DNA from: an uncultured Clostridium sp.
GTDB taxonomy: Bacteria; Bacillota_I; Bacilli_A; RF39; UBA660
Direction of reading: 5' to 3'
Assembly: GCA_905193755.1 (NCBI GenBank)
Contig: CAJJPX010000003.1
Coordinates: 1 to 64,000 of the forward strand
Length of the DNA stretch: 64,000 nucleotides
Shown: positions 37,501-46,423 of the stretch, in pieces
How the letters are laid out: each line of letters opens with the position of its first letter
Position numbering within the stretch: the stretch's first letter is position 1
Made by a program: the position numbers and the translations under genes
The notes under the pieces: model-generated
Told to the model about the DNA's origin: nothing
What the model saw: only the letters and a program-made list of their open reading frames with translations
Databases searched by the model: none

Positions 37501-39192
37501 ATGAAATACTAGCGCTGTTCCTTCTGCATCGTAGTCTGCTCTATGGTGGCTTTCTTCATCGAATGGTACATTATATCTTTTAACTAATGCTGATAAGCTA
37601 TGTCTTGCAAATCCTTGGTCTAGTGCACGGGACAGTTCTAATGTATCTATTACTGTATTTGTAAATTCTCCTAGATTATATTTTCTCATAGCACTTTCAA
37701 TAAATGAAATATCGAATTTAGCGTTATGAGCTACCATTGGAGCATCCCCAGTCCACTCTAAGAATCTCTTTGTTACTTCTTCTTCAGTGCCAGCGTCTTT
37801 TACCATTTCATCTGTTATTTCTGTAAGTTCAGTAATCTTATCAGGAATATGTCTTCCAGGATTAATGAATTCATCAAATCTATCTATAATAGCTCCATTT
37901 TGTATTTTAACAGCACCTATTTCAATCATTTGATCACCTGATGCTGCATTAAATCCTGTTGTTTCTGTATCGTATACTACAAATGTTGTGTCTTCTAAAG
38001 TTAAATCCGTTGGTCTTACTACTATAGTTACAGTATCATCTACTAAAGTAAGTTCCGTTCCATAAATACCTTTAAATTTCTTTTCTGGATCAGTTTGCTT
38101 TTTATTGTATCCTTGTATTATTCCATATGCGATAGGAAATGCTTGGCAACCATTATGATCAGTGATTGCGACCCCCCTATAACCCATTTCGATTGCTCTA
38201 CTAACAAGTTCACAAGTATGTGCTCCTAGATCTAATTTAGTAAGTCCATCCATTTGACTCATCATAGTATGAGCATGTAACTCTACTCTTTTTACTTCAG
38301 CGTCATCTATTAATTTTTGTTCTTTCTTTTCATAAGTTTCTATATCATTAACACCAAATTCATAATCATTACTTCTTTGATTATATTTAATATTTCCTCT
38401 TAATTTATACCATTTATCTTTCTTAATATTTGAAAGAAGATAGTCAAATTCTTCTTGCTTTTTAGTGAATATGTTTGCCATGATACTATCAGTATAATCA
38501 GTTAACTTAAGAGTGATAATAAACCATCCACTTTGTGTACTTTTAGAGTCAATGCCAAATACTTTAGCTATTAAGACTACTCTATCTTCATTAGTAATTA
38601 AATTCTTTATTTCTGAAGCTTCTCCTGCGATTGGGTTTCCTTTTATAGTTTTTCTTGTTTCTTTATTAACTATTTTTTCTGTTACTACATCTAGTGTTTG
38701 TTTGAATTTTTCTCTTTCAGTTTCATTTATATTAGTAGTTACTTCTACATCATCAAATCCCATATCACTCATAAATATTTCTATCTTTTCTTTGATTTCT
38801 TCGATCTTGTTATATTCTGCTGGATTTAAGACTTCTATATTTATTTTATTATTGTCAAAAGTTATTTTAGTTCTATCTATACAGTTAAGCATAGGACACT
38901 TGCTAACTAGAATATCAAAGTAATAATCAAAGTATTCTTTAAATAATAAAGTGTTATTTTCTACTATGAATTTAAATCTTACTTCGTCTGCTCCTTCTAA
39001 AGTTTTACCTTTTTCATATGTTTCTTTAAAAACGTCTATTGGAGGAAGTGAATCTATATTGATGATCATAGTCATTCTGTTTTCTTTACGTCTTAAAAGT
39101 ACTTCTTTTAAAGAAGCATTTTCATAATATTTTAAATATTCTTTATTAAAGTCTATGGTATTAAAAAACCTAACTAATTTATCGTCTTTCAC
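34585..39192 (-). CDS. polC: DNA polymerase III alpha subunit, PolC type
   Basis: Replicative polymerase of Gram-positive bacteria (1535 residues; usual length about 1440, so slightly long). Order seen: N-terminal domain, OB fold (about 190-290), first PHP half (RVELHAHTMMSQMDGLT), embedded proofreading exonuclease (VVYDTETTGFNAASGDQMIEIG, VAHNAKFDISF, HRADYDAEG), second PHP half, then palm and fingers (GSRGSVGSSFVATM, PDIDLNFSD) with a Cys4 zinc site (YRCGKCK...CPNCREK). Start GTG is preceded by GGTGAGG. This gene is the strongest marker for a Firmicute or Mollicute host. The divergent upstream space is short and it has its own terminator. Confidence 0.98.
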   Translation of the reverse strand: MKDDKLVRFFNTIDFNKEYLKYYENASLKEVLLRRKENRMTMIINIDSLPPIDVFKETYEKGKTLEGADEVRFKFIVENNTLLFKEYFDYYFDILVSKCPMLNCIDRTKITFDNNKINIEVLNPAEYNKIEEIKEKIEIFMSDMGFDDVEVTTNINETEREKFKQTLDVVTEKIVNKETRKTIKGNPIAGEASEIKNLITNEDRVVLIAKVFGIDSKSTQSGWFIITLKLTDYTDSIMANIFTKKQEEFDYLLSNIKKDKWYKLRGNIKYNQRSNDYEFGVNDIETYEKKEQKLIDDAEVKRVELHAHTMMSQMDGLTKLDLGAHTCELVSRAIEMGYRGVAITDHNGCQAFPIAYGIIQGYNKKQTDPEKKFKGIYGTELTLVDDTVTIVVRPTDLTLEDTTFVVYDTETTGFNAASGDQMIEIGAVKIQNGAIIDRFDEFINPGRHIPDKITELTEITDEMVKDAGTEEEVTKRFLEWTGDAPMVAHNAKFDISFIESAMRKYNLGEFTNTVIDTLELSRALDQGFARHSLSALVKRYNVPFDEESHHRADYDAEGTALVFHKMCQKLIGQNYEKISDLERLISKDEIYKFGRTYHFNAIALNRTGLKNMFKIISLANTTYLYKTPRILRSKLNELREGILIGSGCYESEVFKEARSKDGEELTNIINFYDYVEVQPPEVYDHLIQTSDFANSFELKNHIKKVIEASKAAGKIVVATGDVHHFTREDKIYREIIINQKVPGGGRHPLAKSNITNIPSQHFRTTNEMLNDFDFLDKDLAYEIVVTNTNKICDMVGEFEVIIDTGGIPFSPRVKADDGQSYLDCPRVVTDLVFEKAKEWYGDPLPHNIEERISKELYGDAIFKYWNDRIKEEKPDITPEDLETETFSRLHETLIEGFDKVKELIGDSVKSKWTEEDGELNEKSLAKKVKKELGGIIGGGFDPIYLIAQRLVKHSNDEGYLVGSRGSVGSSFVATMMGITEVNPLPAHYRCGKCKTSIFIDENGVPYGKDYSSGFDLPDKICPNCREKMIKDGQDMPFATFLGFNADKVPDIDLNFSDLNQASAHEYTKVLFGVDNVYRAGTIGTVAEKTAYGFVKGYFEDKGILDKRSCEIERLAMGCTGVKRTTGQHPGGIVVVPDYMDVSDFTPFQFPADDVNSAWRTTHFDYHAIDADLLKLDILGHSDPTQLRLIQDLSHTDVSKVPLDDKDTMSIFTSTKVLGVTNEEIMCPTGTLGIPEFGTSFTIGMVAETKPTTFAELVKLSGLSHGTDVWLGNARDLCTPNAEGKIQVPFKDVIGCRDDIMVYLMYKGMKPIKAFKIMEFVRKGKASKDPATWEEHRKTMEEAGIEEWFIESCHKIKYMFPKAHAAAYVTSAFRIAWYKVHMPAYFYASWFSTKATDFDIESMIKGYDAIKNKIIEIKNKGYDATNKEAGQQECLNVALEMAARHIRVSEFDLYKSKGLTFGVEDDKTIIPPFITIDGLGETVAKNIETEAKKRPFISIEDFQSRCKVSQTLIDKMRAMGIFKGIPESSQLSLFDL

Positions 39193-39265
39193 TTACCTCA
39201 CCCTTTTTAATTATACATAACAAAAAAAATTATATCAAGAAAGTTTGACATAATTTTTATTTATT

Positions 39266-39754
39266 TTAGTCTTTATTATTAAAAGTTAGGACTGCTCTAT
39301 TGTATCTACCAATCTGCTCTATATTACAGTTATTATTTGTGTATTCTGTTATTACTTTTGTCCAAAATGTTTCTGCATCTTTTGAACATGGTAAACTCTT
39401 TATTTCCCAAGTGCCTTTATAAGTGTTTAATAATTCTATTACTGCTTTTTTGCCAAAGCCTTGTCCTTTATAATTATTAAGTATAAACATTTCTTGAATT
39501 ACGTTTTTATCTTCTAAAAAGTCTATTAGCATGAATCCTACTATATCATTTTCATTTTTTATTAAGAATGCTTTATTATTATCATTTTCAAAGTATTTAG
39601 ATATATCATCATAATCATATAGAGCTGTTTCACTATTAAAGTCTATAGGAAAATATAAACTTATGTTGTGTAGATATAATTGTAGTAGTCTTTCTAATAA
39701 TTCTTTTTTAGGTTTTGTTATTCTTTCTAACATATGTGTCTCCTTTATTTCCAA
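39266..39754 (-). CDS. GNAT-family N-acetyltransferase
   Basis: A 162-residue acetyltransferase of unknown substrate. The acetyl-CoA loop is visible as NNYKGQGFGKKAV (about residues 92-104, the Q/RxxGxG/A signature), preceded by a strand VIQEMFIL. Start follows AAAGGAG. Its first codons overlap the end of the PIG-L gene by 10 bases, so the two are probably co-expressed; this may point to an amino-sugar or lipid substrate, but that is only context. Confidence 0.85.
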   Translation of the reverse strand: MEIKETHMLERITKPKKELLERLLQLYLHNISLYFPIDFNSETALYDYDDISKYFENDNNKAFLIKNENDIVGFMLIDFLEDKNVIQEMFILNNYKGQGFGKKAVIELLNTYKGTWEIKSLPCSKDAETFWTKVITEYTNNNCNIEQIGRYNRAVLTFNNKD

Positions 39755-40425
39755 TCACTTGCGTTTATTAAGTTTTCATATTTATACATTTGATTGAATC
39801 TATTTTTTATAAATGATTGACTTTTATATACGTCTACCATTTCCATTTTTTTATCATATACTTCTTCTGGTATTTCTCTTGCTCCTTTGTTTTTATCTAT
39901 TCTTTTCTTTGAATAGTATTTTCCAAAGTATTTAAGATTGCCATTGTTATTTTTATTATATACTTTTGTAACTATTTTGTTTGTCATTTTATGATGAATG
40001 TGTCCATATTCGCCTTCTGGATTATGTGTTACAATATTGTTCCAATTTTTCTTTTTCATTATATAGTTTATTTCTAGTTCTATTTGTTTTTTATAGTGCT
40101 TCCAATCACTTCTTTTTCCTTTTACTTTATCTGGTTTATCTAAAACTATTAATCTATCTTTTGATATTTTTAGTGCTTGTTCTATTTCTTTCTCACGCTT
40201 TTTATTAGTACCACAAGTAATACAAACAACTAAATATCTATTGTTAATTAACTCTTCGCTTCCCCATAGTGTTTCATCATCTGGGTGTGCTACAATCATT
40301 AAATTATCTACATTATTCCAATCATGGAATCTTAATAATCCATTTTTTCTTAAATAAACTTTACTAAAAAGTATTAATAATATTGAGAATATAGCTAAAA
40401 TAAAAAATATTATAATCTTTTTCAT
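39745..40425 (-). CDS. Membrane-anchored PIG-L/LmbE-type deacetylase
   Basis: Zinc-dependent N-acetyl-sugar deacetylase family protein (226 residues). An N-terminal hydrophobic segment (IIIFFILAIFSILLILFSKV) anchors it. The family motif AHPDDE (about residues 46-51) supplies zinc ligands and the general base, and THNPEGEYGHIHH near residue 135 supplies the later His ligands. All key residues are present, so it should be active at the outer face of the membrane. SD GAAGGGG precedes the ATG. Substrate unknown; GlcNAc-containing envelope polymers are possible. Confidence 0.88.
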   Translation of the reverse strand: MKKIIIFFILAIFSILLILFSKVYLRKNGLLRFHDWNNVDNLMIVAHPDDETLWGSEELINNRYLVVCITCGTNKKREKEIEQALKISKDRLIVLDKPDKVKGKRSDWKHYKKQIELEINYIMKKKNWNNIVTHNPEGEYGHIHHKMTNKIVTKVYNKNNNGNLKYFGKYYSKKRIDKNKGAREIPEEVYDKKMEMVDVYKSQSFIKNRFNQMYKYENLINASDWK

Positions 40426-40479
40426 GGTTCCCCTTCTTTTTGCTATATATGATTATAATACTTTTTAATTAATTTTCAA

Positions 40480-41034
40480 CTATTTTTCACTTGATTTTGA
40501 CTTTTTAGTTTTTTCTTCTTTTACTTCTTCTTGTTTTGGCTCTTCATTTTTCTTTTTAAGTGTTAATTCTTCACCGTTTTGTGCTTGTGTTTTTAGTGTT
40601 TTAAATATTCCACTTACTCCTAGTACTGTAAATAACAGTGCGAATATTAAGTCTTTGATGATTGCACCTTTAAATTCAGAATTGCTATATAAGAATGATA
40701 TTACTTCAGAAGTTGGTGTAATTCCTTCTTTCATTATTAGTAAGCAAGGTATTACGTATAGTGTTACGAATACTACTACTAGTATAGAAACTATTCCAAC
40801 TATATATGGAACTTTAATATCCATTTTACCTTTAAATGTTTTATATCCTATAAATGCTCCATATCCTATAATAAGTGCCATAAATGACCATAATATTTCT
40901 AGATATACATACATTATTATCCAAGGAATACTAGCAATTAGTCCGCCTAGTACTGCACCTAAAACTCCTAAAACATAATTATTGTTTTCTGGCTTTATAC
41001 TTTTATTCACTTCAACCTTCACATCTTTTTTCAT
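40480..41034 (-). CDS. Small integral membrane protein, function unknown
   Basis: A 184-residue protein with four predicted membrane helices (about residues 20-45 containing GAVLGGLIASIPWI, 48-63, 72-97, 127-146) and a highly charged Lys/Glu tail (KKKNEEPKQEEVKEEKTKKS). I do not recognise the family. Its ATG overlaps the lysS stop by one base (TAATG), so it is translated by coupling from the aspS-lysS unit. No catalytic motif is visible. Confidence 0.75.
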   Translation of the reverse strand: MKKDVKVEVNKSIKPENNNYVLGVLGAVLGGLIASIPWIIMYVYLEILWSFMALIIGYGAFIGYKTFKGKMDIKVPYIVGIVSILVVVFVTLYVIPCLLIMKEGITPTSEVISFLYSNSEFKGAIIKDLIFALLFTVLGVSGIFKTLKTQAQNGEELTLKKKNEEPKQEEVKEEKTKKSKSSEK

Positions 41035-42521
41035 TATTTTCTCTCTTTCATTGTTGGGAATAAAATAACATCTCTAATTGATTCATTTTCTGTAAAGAAC
41101 ATAACTGTTCTATCGATTCCATAACCAATACCACCAGCTGGAGGCATACCATATTCAAGAGCTTCTACGAAGTCCATATCGATATCGTTAGCTTCATCAT
41201 TACCAAGTTCTTGTTCTTTTAATTGGTTTTCAAATCTTTCTAATTGATCGATTGGATCATTAAGTTCAGTATATGCATTAGCCATTTCTTTTCCACCAAT
41301 GAATAATTCAAATCTTTGAACGAATCTTGGATCTTTTGGATCTTTCTTAGTAAGTGGACTTATTTCAATTGGGTGTCCACATAAGAATGTTGGTTGAATT
41401 AGAGTTTCTTCTACGTATTTTTCAAAGAATTTATTTACTATATGACCAAATACTCTTTCATGTTTTTCTAGTTCAATATCATGTTCTTCACATAGTTTTA
41501 ATAAGTCATCTAGTTCCCATTCTTTACTGAAATCTATTCCAGTTTGTTCTTTAATAGCATCTACCATTGTAACTCTTCTAAAACTTGGACCTAAATCTAT
41601 TTCATGACCTCTCCAGTTAAATGTTTCTTTATTAAATACTTCGTGAGCTATTGTCTTATAAAGTGATTCAGTCATTTCCATCATACCTTCTAAGTTTGAA
41701 TAAGCAAGGTATGCTTCCATTGAAGTGAATTCTGGATTATGTGTTGTATCCATTCCTTCGTTTCTAAATAATCTTCCGATTTCGTATACTGCTTCTAGTC
41801 CACCTACTAGTAATCTCTTAAGAGGTAGTTCTAAAGCTATACGAAGATACATATCTAAATCTTGAGCATTATGATGAGTTACGAATGGTCTTGCACTTGC
41901 TCCAGTTAAAAGTGTACTTAAAACTGGTGTTTCAACTTCTAAGAACCCTCTTCCATCCATAAATCTTCTCATACAACTAATTATTTTTGATCTATAGATT
42001 GCTGTTTTCTTAGATTCATCATTCATAATTAAATCTACATAACGTCTTCTATATCTTTCTTCTACATCAGTTAATCCATGAAATTTTTCAGGAAGTGGTT
42101 TTAATGCTTTAACAAGTGGAGTATACTTTAGACACTTAATAGTAAGTTCTCCAGTCTTTGTTTTCATTACTTTACCATATATACCTACGATATCTCCGAT
42201 ATCAGCACTCTTAAATAATGTATATGATTCTTCTCCTATATCATTAATTGAAATATATATTTGAATAGGACCTGTTTTGTCTTTGATACTAAAGAATGAT
42301 GCTTTACCCATTTTACGAATAAACATTATTCTTCCAGCTACTGTTGCAGTGTCTTCCATACTTTCAAATTCTTCATGACTAACTGTAGCATATTTTTCTT
42401 TTAAGTCAGCAGCAAAGCTATCTCTATCAAATCTATCTCCGAATGGATCTAGACCAGACTCACGTAACTTTTCAGCTTTTTCACGTCTAATTAATTCTTG
42501 TTCTGTATATTGTCTTTCCAT
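41034..42521 (-). CDS. lysS: Lysyl-tRNA synthetase (class II)
   Basis: Enzyme of 495 residues that charges tRNA-Lys. An OB-fold anticodon domain (about 55-150: TVAGRIMFIRKMGKASFFSIKD) is followed by the class II core with motif 2 (YEIGRLFRNEGMDTTHNPEFTS) and motif 3 (GGIGYGIDRTVMFFT). Length is normal. SD AAAGGAG precedes the ATG. It lies 18 bases after aspS and likely shares its transcript, so the Asp T-box upstream of aspS would also affect lysS. I see no separate promoter or T-box. Confidence 0.97.
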   Translation of the reverse strand: MERQYTEQELIRREKAEKLRESGLDPFGDRFDRDSFAADLKEKYATVSHEEFESMEDTATVAGRIMFIRKMGKASFFSIKDKTGPIQIYISINDIGEESYTLFKSADIGDIVGIYGKVMKTKTGELTIKCLKYTPLVKALKPLPEKFHGLTDVEERYRRRYVDLIMNDESKKTAIYRSKIISCMRRFMDGRGFLEVETPVLSTLLTGASARPFVTHHNAQDLDMYLRIALELPLKRLLVGGLEAVYEIGRLFRNEGMDTTHNPEFTSMEAYLAYSNLEGMMEMTESLYKTIAHEVFNKETFNWRGHEIDLGPSFRRVTMVDAIKEQTGIDFSKEWELDDLLKLCEEHDIELEKHERVFGHIVNKFFEKYVEETLIQPTFLCGHPIEISPLTKKDPKDPRFVQRFELFIGGKEMANAYTELNDPIDQLERFENQLKEQELGNDEANDIDMDFVEALEYGMPPAGGIGYGIDRTVMFFTENESIRDVILFPTMKERK

Positions 42522-42539
42522 ATTTTCATCTCCTTTTTA

Positions 42540-44279
42540 TTAATCTCTTACTTTTATATGTGTTTCTCTTAATTGTTTTTCAAATACTTCATTTGGGCAA
42601 CCCATTAGAGCATCTGCACCATTAGCAGCCATTGGGAATGCTACCATTTCACGAATATTTTCTTCGTCTTTTAATAACATAAGTATTCTATCAAGTCCAG
42701 GAGCCATACCAGCATGAGGAGGTGCTCCGAATTGGAATGCTTGATATAATGATGGGAATTTACTTTCTACTACACTTTCATCGTATCCGGCAATTTCAAA
42801 TGCTTTTTTAAGAATAGTTGGGCTATAATTTCTTTCCCCTCCACTTGCCATTTCAAGACCATTACATACGAAGTCATATTGACAAGCAACTATATCTCCA
42901 GGATTCATATTTAATAATGCATCCATTCCACCATTTGGCATACTAAATGGATTATGTGTGAAATCCCATTTATTATCTTCTTCGTTCCATTCATAGAATG
43001 GGAAGTCTACGATAATACAAAATTCATATTTATTTTTATCTATTAAGCTTAATTCATTTCCTAGTTTTAATCTTAATGAACCACAAAGTTTATCAAATTT
43101 TTCACCTTTAGTTCCGCAAGATATAACTACTACGTTTCCATTTTCTAGTTTTAATGTTTTCTTTAGTTCTTCTTTTTCTTCTTCACTAAATAGTTTAGCC
43201 ATTGAACCAGATATTTCATTATTATCAAGTTTTATGAAACCAAGTGATGACATACCAAGTGATTTATATTCTTCTTCTAGTTTTTTATACCAAGAATTAG
43301 ATTTATCACTGCTTGGTAGTACACATGCTTTTACTTCTTTGCCTTTGAATACTACACTTTCAGATTTATTAAGTAAGCTTGTAATATTTTCAATAGCAAA
43401 TGGTATTCTTAAGTCTGGTTTATCACTACCATATTTTTCCATTGCTTCTTTGAATGGTATTCTTCTGAATGGAACACTTGAAACTTCTTTGTTACCAAAT
43501 TTCTTAAATACATCATAGAATACTCTTTGACCTACTTCGAATACATCTTCTTGTGTTGCGAATGACATTTCAAAGTCTAATTGGTAGAATTCTCCATAAA
43601 GTCTATCACTTCTTGGGTCTTCATCTCTAAAGCATGGTGCGATTTGGAAGTATCTATCAAATCCACTACACATTAATAATTGTTTGAATATTTGTGGTGC
43701 TTGAGGAAGAGCATAGAATTTACCTTTGAATTTTCTACTTGGTACTATGAAGTCTCTTGCTCCTTCTGGACTAGATGCTGTTAAGATTGGTGTTTGAATT
43801 TCAGTAAATTTCATATCTTTCATAGTGTGTCTAATGAAATCAATTACTTCTGTTCTAAATCTTATACCATCATGAACACTTTTGTTTCTTAAATCTAAAT
43901 AACGATATTTAAGTCTAGTTTCTTCACTTGAAGATTTACTGTTTTTAACTTCAAATGGAAGTGTTCTATATACATCACCTAGAATATCTATAGTTTTGAT
44001 TTCTACTTCTATTTCACCAGTTTTCATGTTTTTATTTACCATATCTGGTGTTCTAGGTTTAACTACTCCTGTTACAGTAGCAGTAGATTCACGATTTAGT
44101 TTAGCATATTCTACATTATTAGAAATTAATTGTACGATACCAGTTTCATCTCTTAATGTAATAAATACTAAGCCACCTAGATTACGAACTGTTTCAATCC
44201 ATCCTGCTAGTCTTACTTCTTTTCCTTCATATTCTTTTGTTACTTCTCCACAATATACATTTCTGTATCTGTTTTCCAT
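42540..44279 (-). CDS. aspS: Aspartyl-tRNA synthetase (bacterial type)
   Basis: Class II synthetase (579 residues). N-terminal OB fold (VRLAGWIETVRNLGGLVFITLRD), motif 2 (FDRYFQIAPCFRDED), bacterial insertion domain (about 290-420) and motif 3 (AGMAPGLDRILMLL) are all present. ATG 44279 is preferred: AAGGAG lies 9 bases before it, while the in-frame ATG at 44288 directly abuts that site. Whether it is discriminating or charges tRNA-Asn too cannot be told here. Transcribed with lysS behind a T-box leader. Confidence 0.96.
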   Translation of the reverse strand: MENRYRNVYCGEVTKEYEGKEVRLAGWIETVRNLGGLVFITLRDETGIVQLISNNVEYAKLNRESTATVTGVVKPRTPDMVNKNMKTGEIEVEIKTIDILGDVYRTLPFEVKNSKSSSEETRLKYRYLDLRNKSVHDGIRFRTEVIDFIRHTMKDMKFTEIQTPILTASSPEGARDFIVPSRKFKGKFYALPQAPQIFKQLLMCSGFDRYFQIAPCFRDEDPRSDRLYGEFYQLDFEMSFATQEDVFEVGQRVFYDVFKKFGNKEVSSVPFRRIPFKEAMEKYGSDKPDLRIPFAIENITSLLNKSESVVFKGKEVKACVLPSSDKSNSWYKKLEEEYKSLGMSSLGFIKLDNNEISGSMAKLFSEEEKEELKKTLKLENGNVVVISCGTKGEKFDKLCGSLRLKLGNELSLIDKNKYEFCIIVDFPFYEWNEEDNKWDFTHNPFSMPNGGMDALLNMNPGDIVACQYDFVCNGLEMASGGERNYSPTILKKAFEIAGYDESVVESKFPSLYQAFQFGAPPHAGMAPGLDRILMLLKDEENIREMVAFPMAANGADALMGCPNEVFEKQLRETHIKVRD

Positions 44280-44299
44280 AAAACTCATCTCCTTATAAA

Positions 44300-44516
44300 T
44301 AAAAAAGAATCTATTCGTAAGAGCGTTTTTGTACGCTGTACCATCTTACTTCATAGATTCTTTGAATTCTATCTTTTAGTCTTTATAGCTGACATGCTTA
44401 TTAGCTCTGGAAAATTGTCACGTTTTTTCTTCATTATTTATCTATTATTAGTTTCCACCAACCACTAACTCTCTATTAAGGGAAATAAATAATTACTACT
44501 TTCCTTCATCGCTTAT
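44300..44516 (-). promoter_or_regulatory. T-box riboswitch (tRNA-Asp sensor) before aspS
   Basis: T-box core AAGATGGTACAGCG at 44334-44347 (minus strand), with stem I sequence GTGGTTGGTGGAAACTA as in the ileS leader. The likely specifier is GAC (Asp) at 44417-44419, within ACGTGACAATTTTC. A second hairpin AGAATCTAT...ATAGATTCTTTTTT closes as terminator beside the gene. Cognate specifier and gene agree. Confidence 0.92.
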
Positions 44517-44522
44517 GAGTAG

Positions 44523-44551
44523 ATTATAGTTTATTCATTAGTTTTTGTCAA
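44523..44551 (-). promoter_or_regulatory. Promoter of the aspS leader
   Basis: TTGACA (44546-44551), 17-bp spacer, TATAAT (44523-44528): a perfect sigma-A promoter. Confidence 0.9.
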
Positions 44552-44557
44552 TAATTT

Positions 44558-46336
44558 TTAAATTTTTACTAAATATTTATTTAGTTTTTTATCTTTTGCT
44601 TTTTCTTCTTCTATATCTAAATTTATTCTATGAAGACTAATCATTATCTTAGAAAGTGCTTTAGAGATAGATAAAATATCATAACTTTCTAGTTCTATAC
44701 TTAATATTCTTTTTAAATCTATATCTCTTCTACTTATTCTTATACTTTTTACTTCTTTATTTATACTATCTAGTAGTCTATCTATAAATCTATTATTACT
44801 ATCAATATGTATGTAGTTACCATTATTGATAAGCATAAGAGCTGTACTTATGAATAATTCATTACTTGAAAACTTTGATAATTCATTAAGCATAAATTCA
44901 CGTGCTTCGATTTCTATTCTTTTTTCTTCATTTTTAGACATAGAAACCATAGATTCTAGTACTGGATGTAATTTTATTCTAAAATGTGTTTCATAACTAG
45001 TTAAATCTTTATATCCTAGTAGTGGTGGTGCTAATCTTAAGTTAATTCCATCAGTAAGTGTATTTATATATTCTAAATATTCTTTTACATCTTTTTTATC
45101 TTCTTCTAATAAAGTTAATATTTTTCTTCTTAGAACCATTTGATTTTTATGATCACTAGTTAGCTTTGGAAATATTTCACTATGTATTCTATAAATATCT
45201 TTATATAATTCATTATTACATTCAGTTTCTTTACCATGTAGTGCATCTATACATTTATCTATGAAATCTAAAATCTTATTATATTCTTTACTTGATTCCA
45301 TATTTCTTTTTAATTTGTCAAGTATTCTATTTAAATCACTAATAAGTCCTACTCTTAATGTATCTTCTGTAACTAGTGTAAGACCAGTATTATTTTTTAA
45401 CTCTAATATATCATTATTATATTTTGTAACTAGTTTTCTAACTACTGTACTTACATCTTCAGTTCCATGATAATATTCAGCATAAACACTTATTTCATTT
45501 ATAAGAGTAGTTATTTCATCTTGATCTATATTATCCATTTCTTCTAGTTTTCTCGTATTCATATGTTGTAAGATTGCATCATGTAAGAAAGTTTTATTTA
45601 AATATTCATATAAATAAGTGTGTTCATAAGGAGGTATATCAACTTCTTTTGATAGAGCTATTCCTGTTAATAAGGGTGCTGGAGCTATTAAGCATTTATT
45701 TTCCCAGTCTATATGCCACTTTAAGGGTTTTACTGTGAATGTTTCTTTAACTTTAAGTAGTTTATCTTTTTGTATATCTTTTGTGTATCTTACTGCATCT
45801 ACTATCTTCTCACCATTTAGATCATATTCTTCTACTCTTTGTGTCTTATTTATTCTTGTACAAAAGTCTGGTGTTTCGATTGGTAAAGTGTATGTTTTAC
45901 CAGTAGGTACTTTTCCTTTTTTCTCTTCTGTAGTTAAGAAGTTTTTTTTCATAGGGTATCTACCTAACTCTAAAGTTTTTGTTCCTGGTTTTAAACCTTT
46001 TGTAAGTTCTTCGAACATTTTATTAGATAATTTTATTATTGGCAATATTTGAGTGTGTTTTGGAAATAATGCTCCGTAGTTAGCAATGAAGCCTTTTCTT
46101 GTACTAGCTCCATACATATTCCAAGTTCTTTTAAATAAAATATCATCACTATCATTTAATTCGTAATCTCTACTTATTAAAATTTCATCTCTAGGTTCCA
46201 TATCTGTATATATTCTACTTAAACTATACACAAAGTCTCCATATTTTAAAGCAGTACCATTTAATATATCAATTAATTTATCGCTCATTTTCCAGTTTGC
46301 ATGTGGTATGAATACTTCAAAATCCTTATTTTCCAT
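44558..46336 (-). CDS. Large protein of unknown function under a TATCA-operator promoter
   Basis: A 592-residue protein without signal peptide or membrane segment. The N-terminal half has short aromatic motifs (TWNMYGASTRKG, LGRYPMKK, VKPLKWHIDWENKC) that weakly recall the fold of DUF6273-type domains; YLYEYLNKTFLHDAI is similar in style to YLNDTIYNYF of the surface protein at 8.6-10.1 kb. The C-terminal half (about 270-590) is helical and rich in Leu, Ile, Lys. SD GAGGGGG lies 6 bases before the ATG. Its promoter is almost the same as those of the L,D-transpeptidase and the sigma/coiled-coil operon, so it probably shares their control. Function unknown. Confidence 0.7.
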   Translation of the reverse strand: MENKDFEVFIPHANWKMSDKLIDILNGTALKYGDFVYSLSRIYTDMEPRDEILISRDYELNDSDDILFKRTWNMYGASTRKGFIANYGALFPKHTQILPIIKLSNKMFEELTKGLKPGTKTLELGRYPMKKNFLTTEEKKGKVPTGKTYTLPIETPDFCTRINKTQRVEEYDLNGEKIVDAVRYTKDIQKDKLLKVKETFTVKPLKWHIDWENKCLIAPAPLLTGIALSKEVDIPPYEHTYLYEYLNKTFLHDAILQHMNTRKLEEMDNIDQDEITTLINEISVYAEYYHGTEDVSTVVRKLVTKYNNDILELKNNTGLTLVTEDTLRVGLISDLNRILDKLKRNMESSKEYNKILDFIDKCIDALHGKETECNNELYKDIYRIHSEIFPKLTSDHKNQMVLRRKILTLLEEDKKDVKEYLEYINTLTDGINLRLAPPLLGYKDLTSYETHFRIKLHPVLESMVSMSKNEEKRIEIEAREFMLNELSKFSSNELFISTALMLINNGNYIHIDSNNRFIDRLLDSINKEVKSIRISRRDIDLKRILSIELESYDILSISKALSKIMISLHRINLDIEEEKAKDKKLNKYLVKI

Positions 46337-46360
46337 AATATCCCCCTCTTATTTCCGCAT

Positions 46361-46389
46361 ATTATATCATAAGTGATACATATAGTCAA
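46361..46389 (-). promoter_or_regulatory. Promoter with TATCA-N4-TGATA operator (copy 3)
   Basis: TTGACT (46384-46389), 17-bp spacer, TATAAT (46361-46366) on the minus strand; palindrome TATCA-CTTA-TGATA at 46365-46378. ATATGCG after the -10 box also matches copy 2 closely. Confidence 0.85.
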
Positions 46390-46403
46390 TTTTGACATTT
46401 TAA

Positions 46404-46423
46404 AAGCAAGACAAAGCTTGCTT
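46404..46423 (-). terminator. Terminator of the 212-residue protein gene
   Basis: Hairpin AAGCAAG-CTTTGT-CTTGCTT followed by TTAAAATGTC on the minus strand, overlapping the stop codon. Confidence 0.75.

Noticed and set aside
39266..40425. Toxin-antitoxin pair (GNAT plus partner)
   Set aside because: The GNAT partner is a PIG-L-type deacetylase, not a RHH antitoxin.
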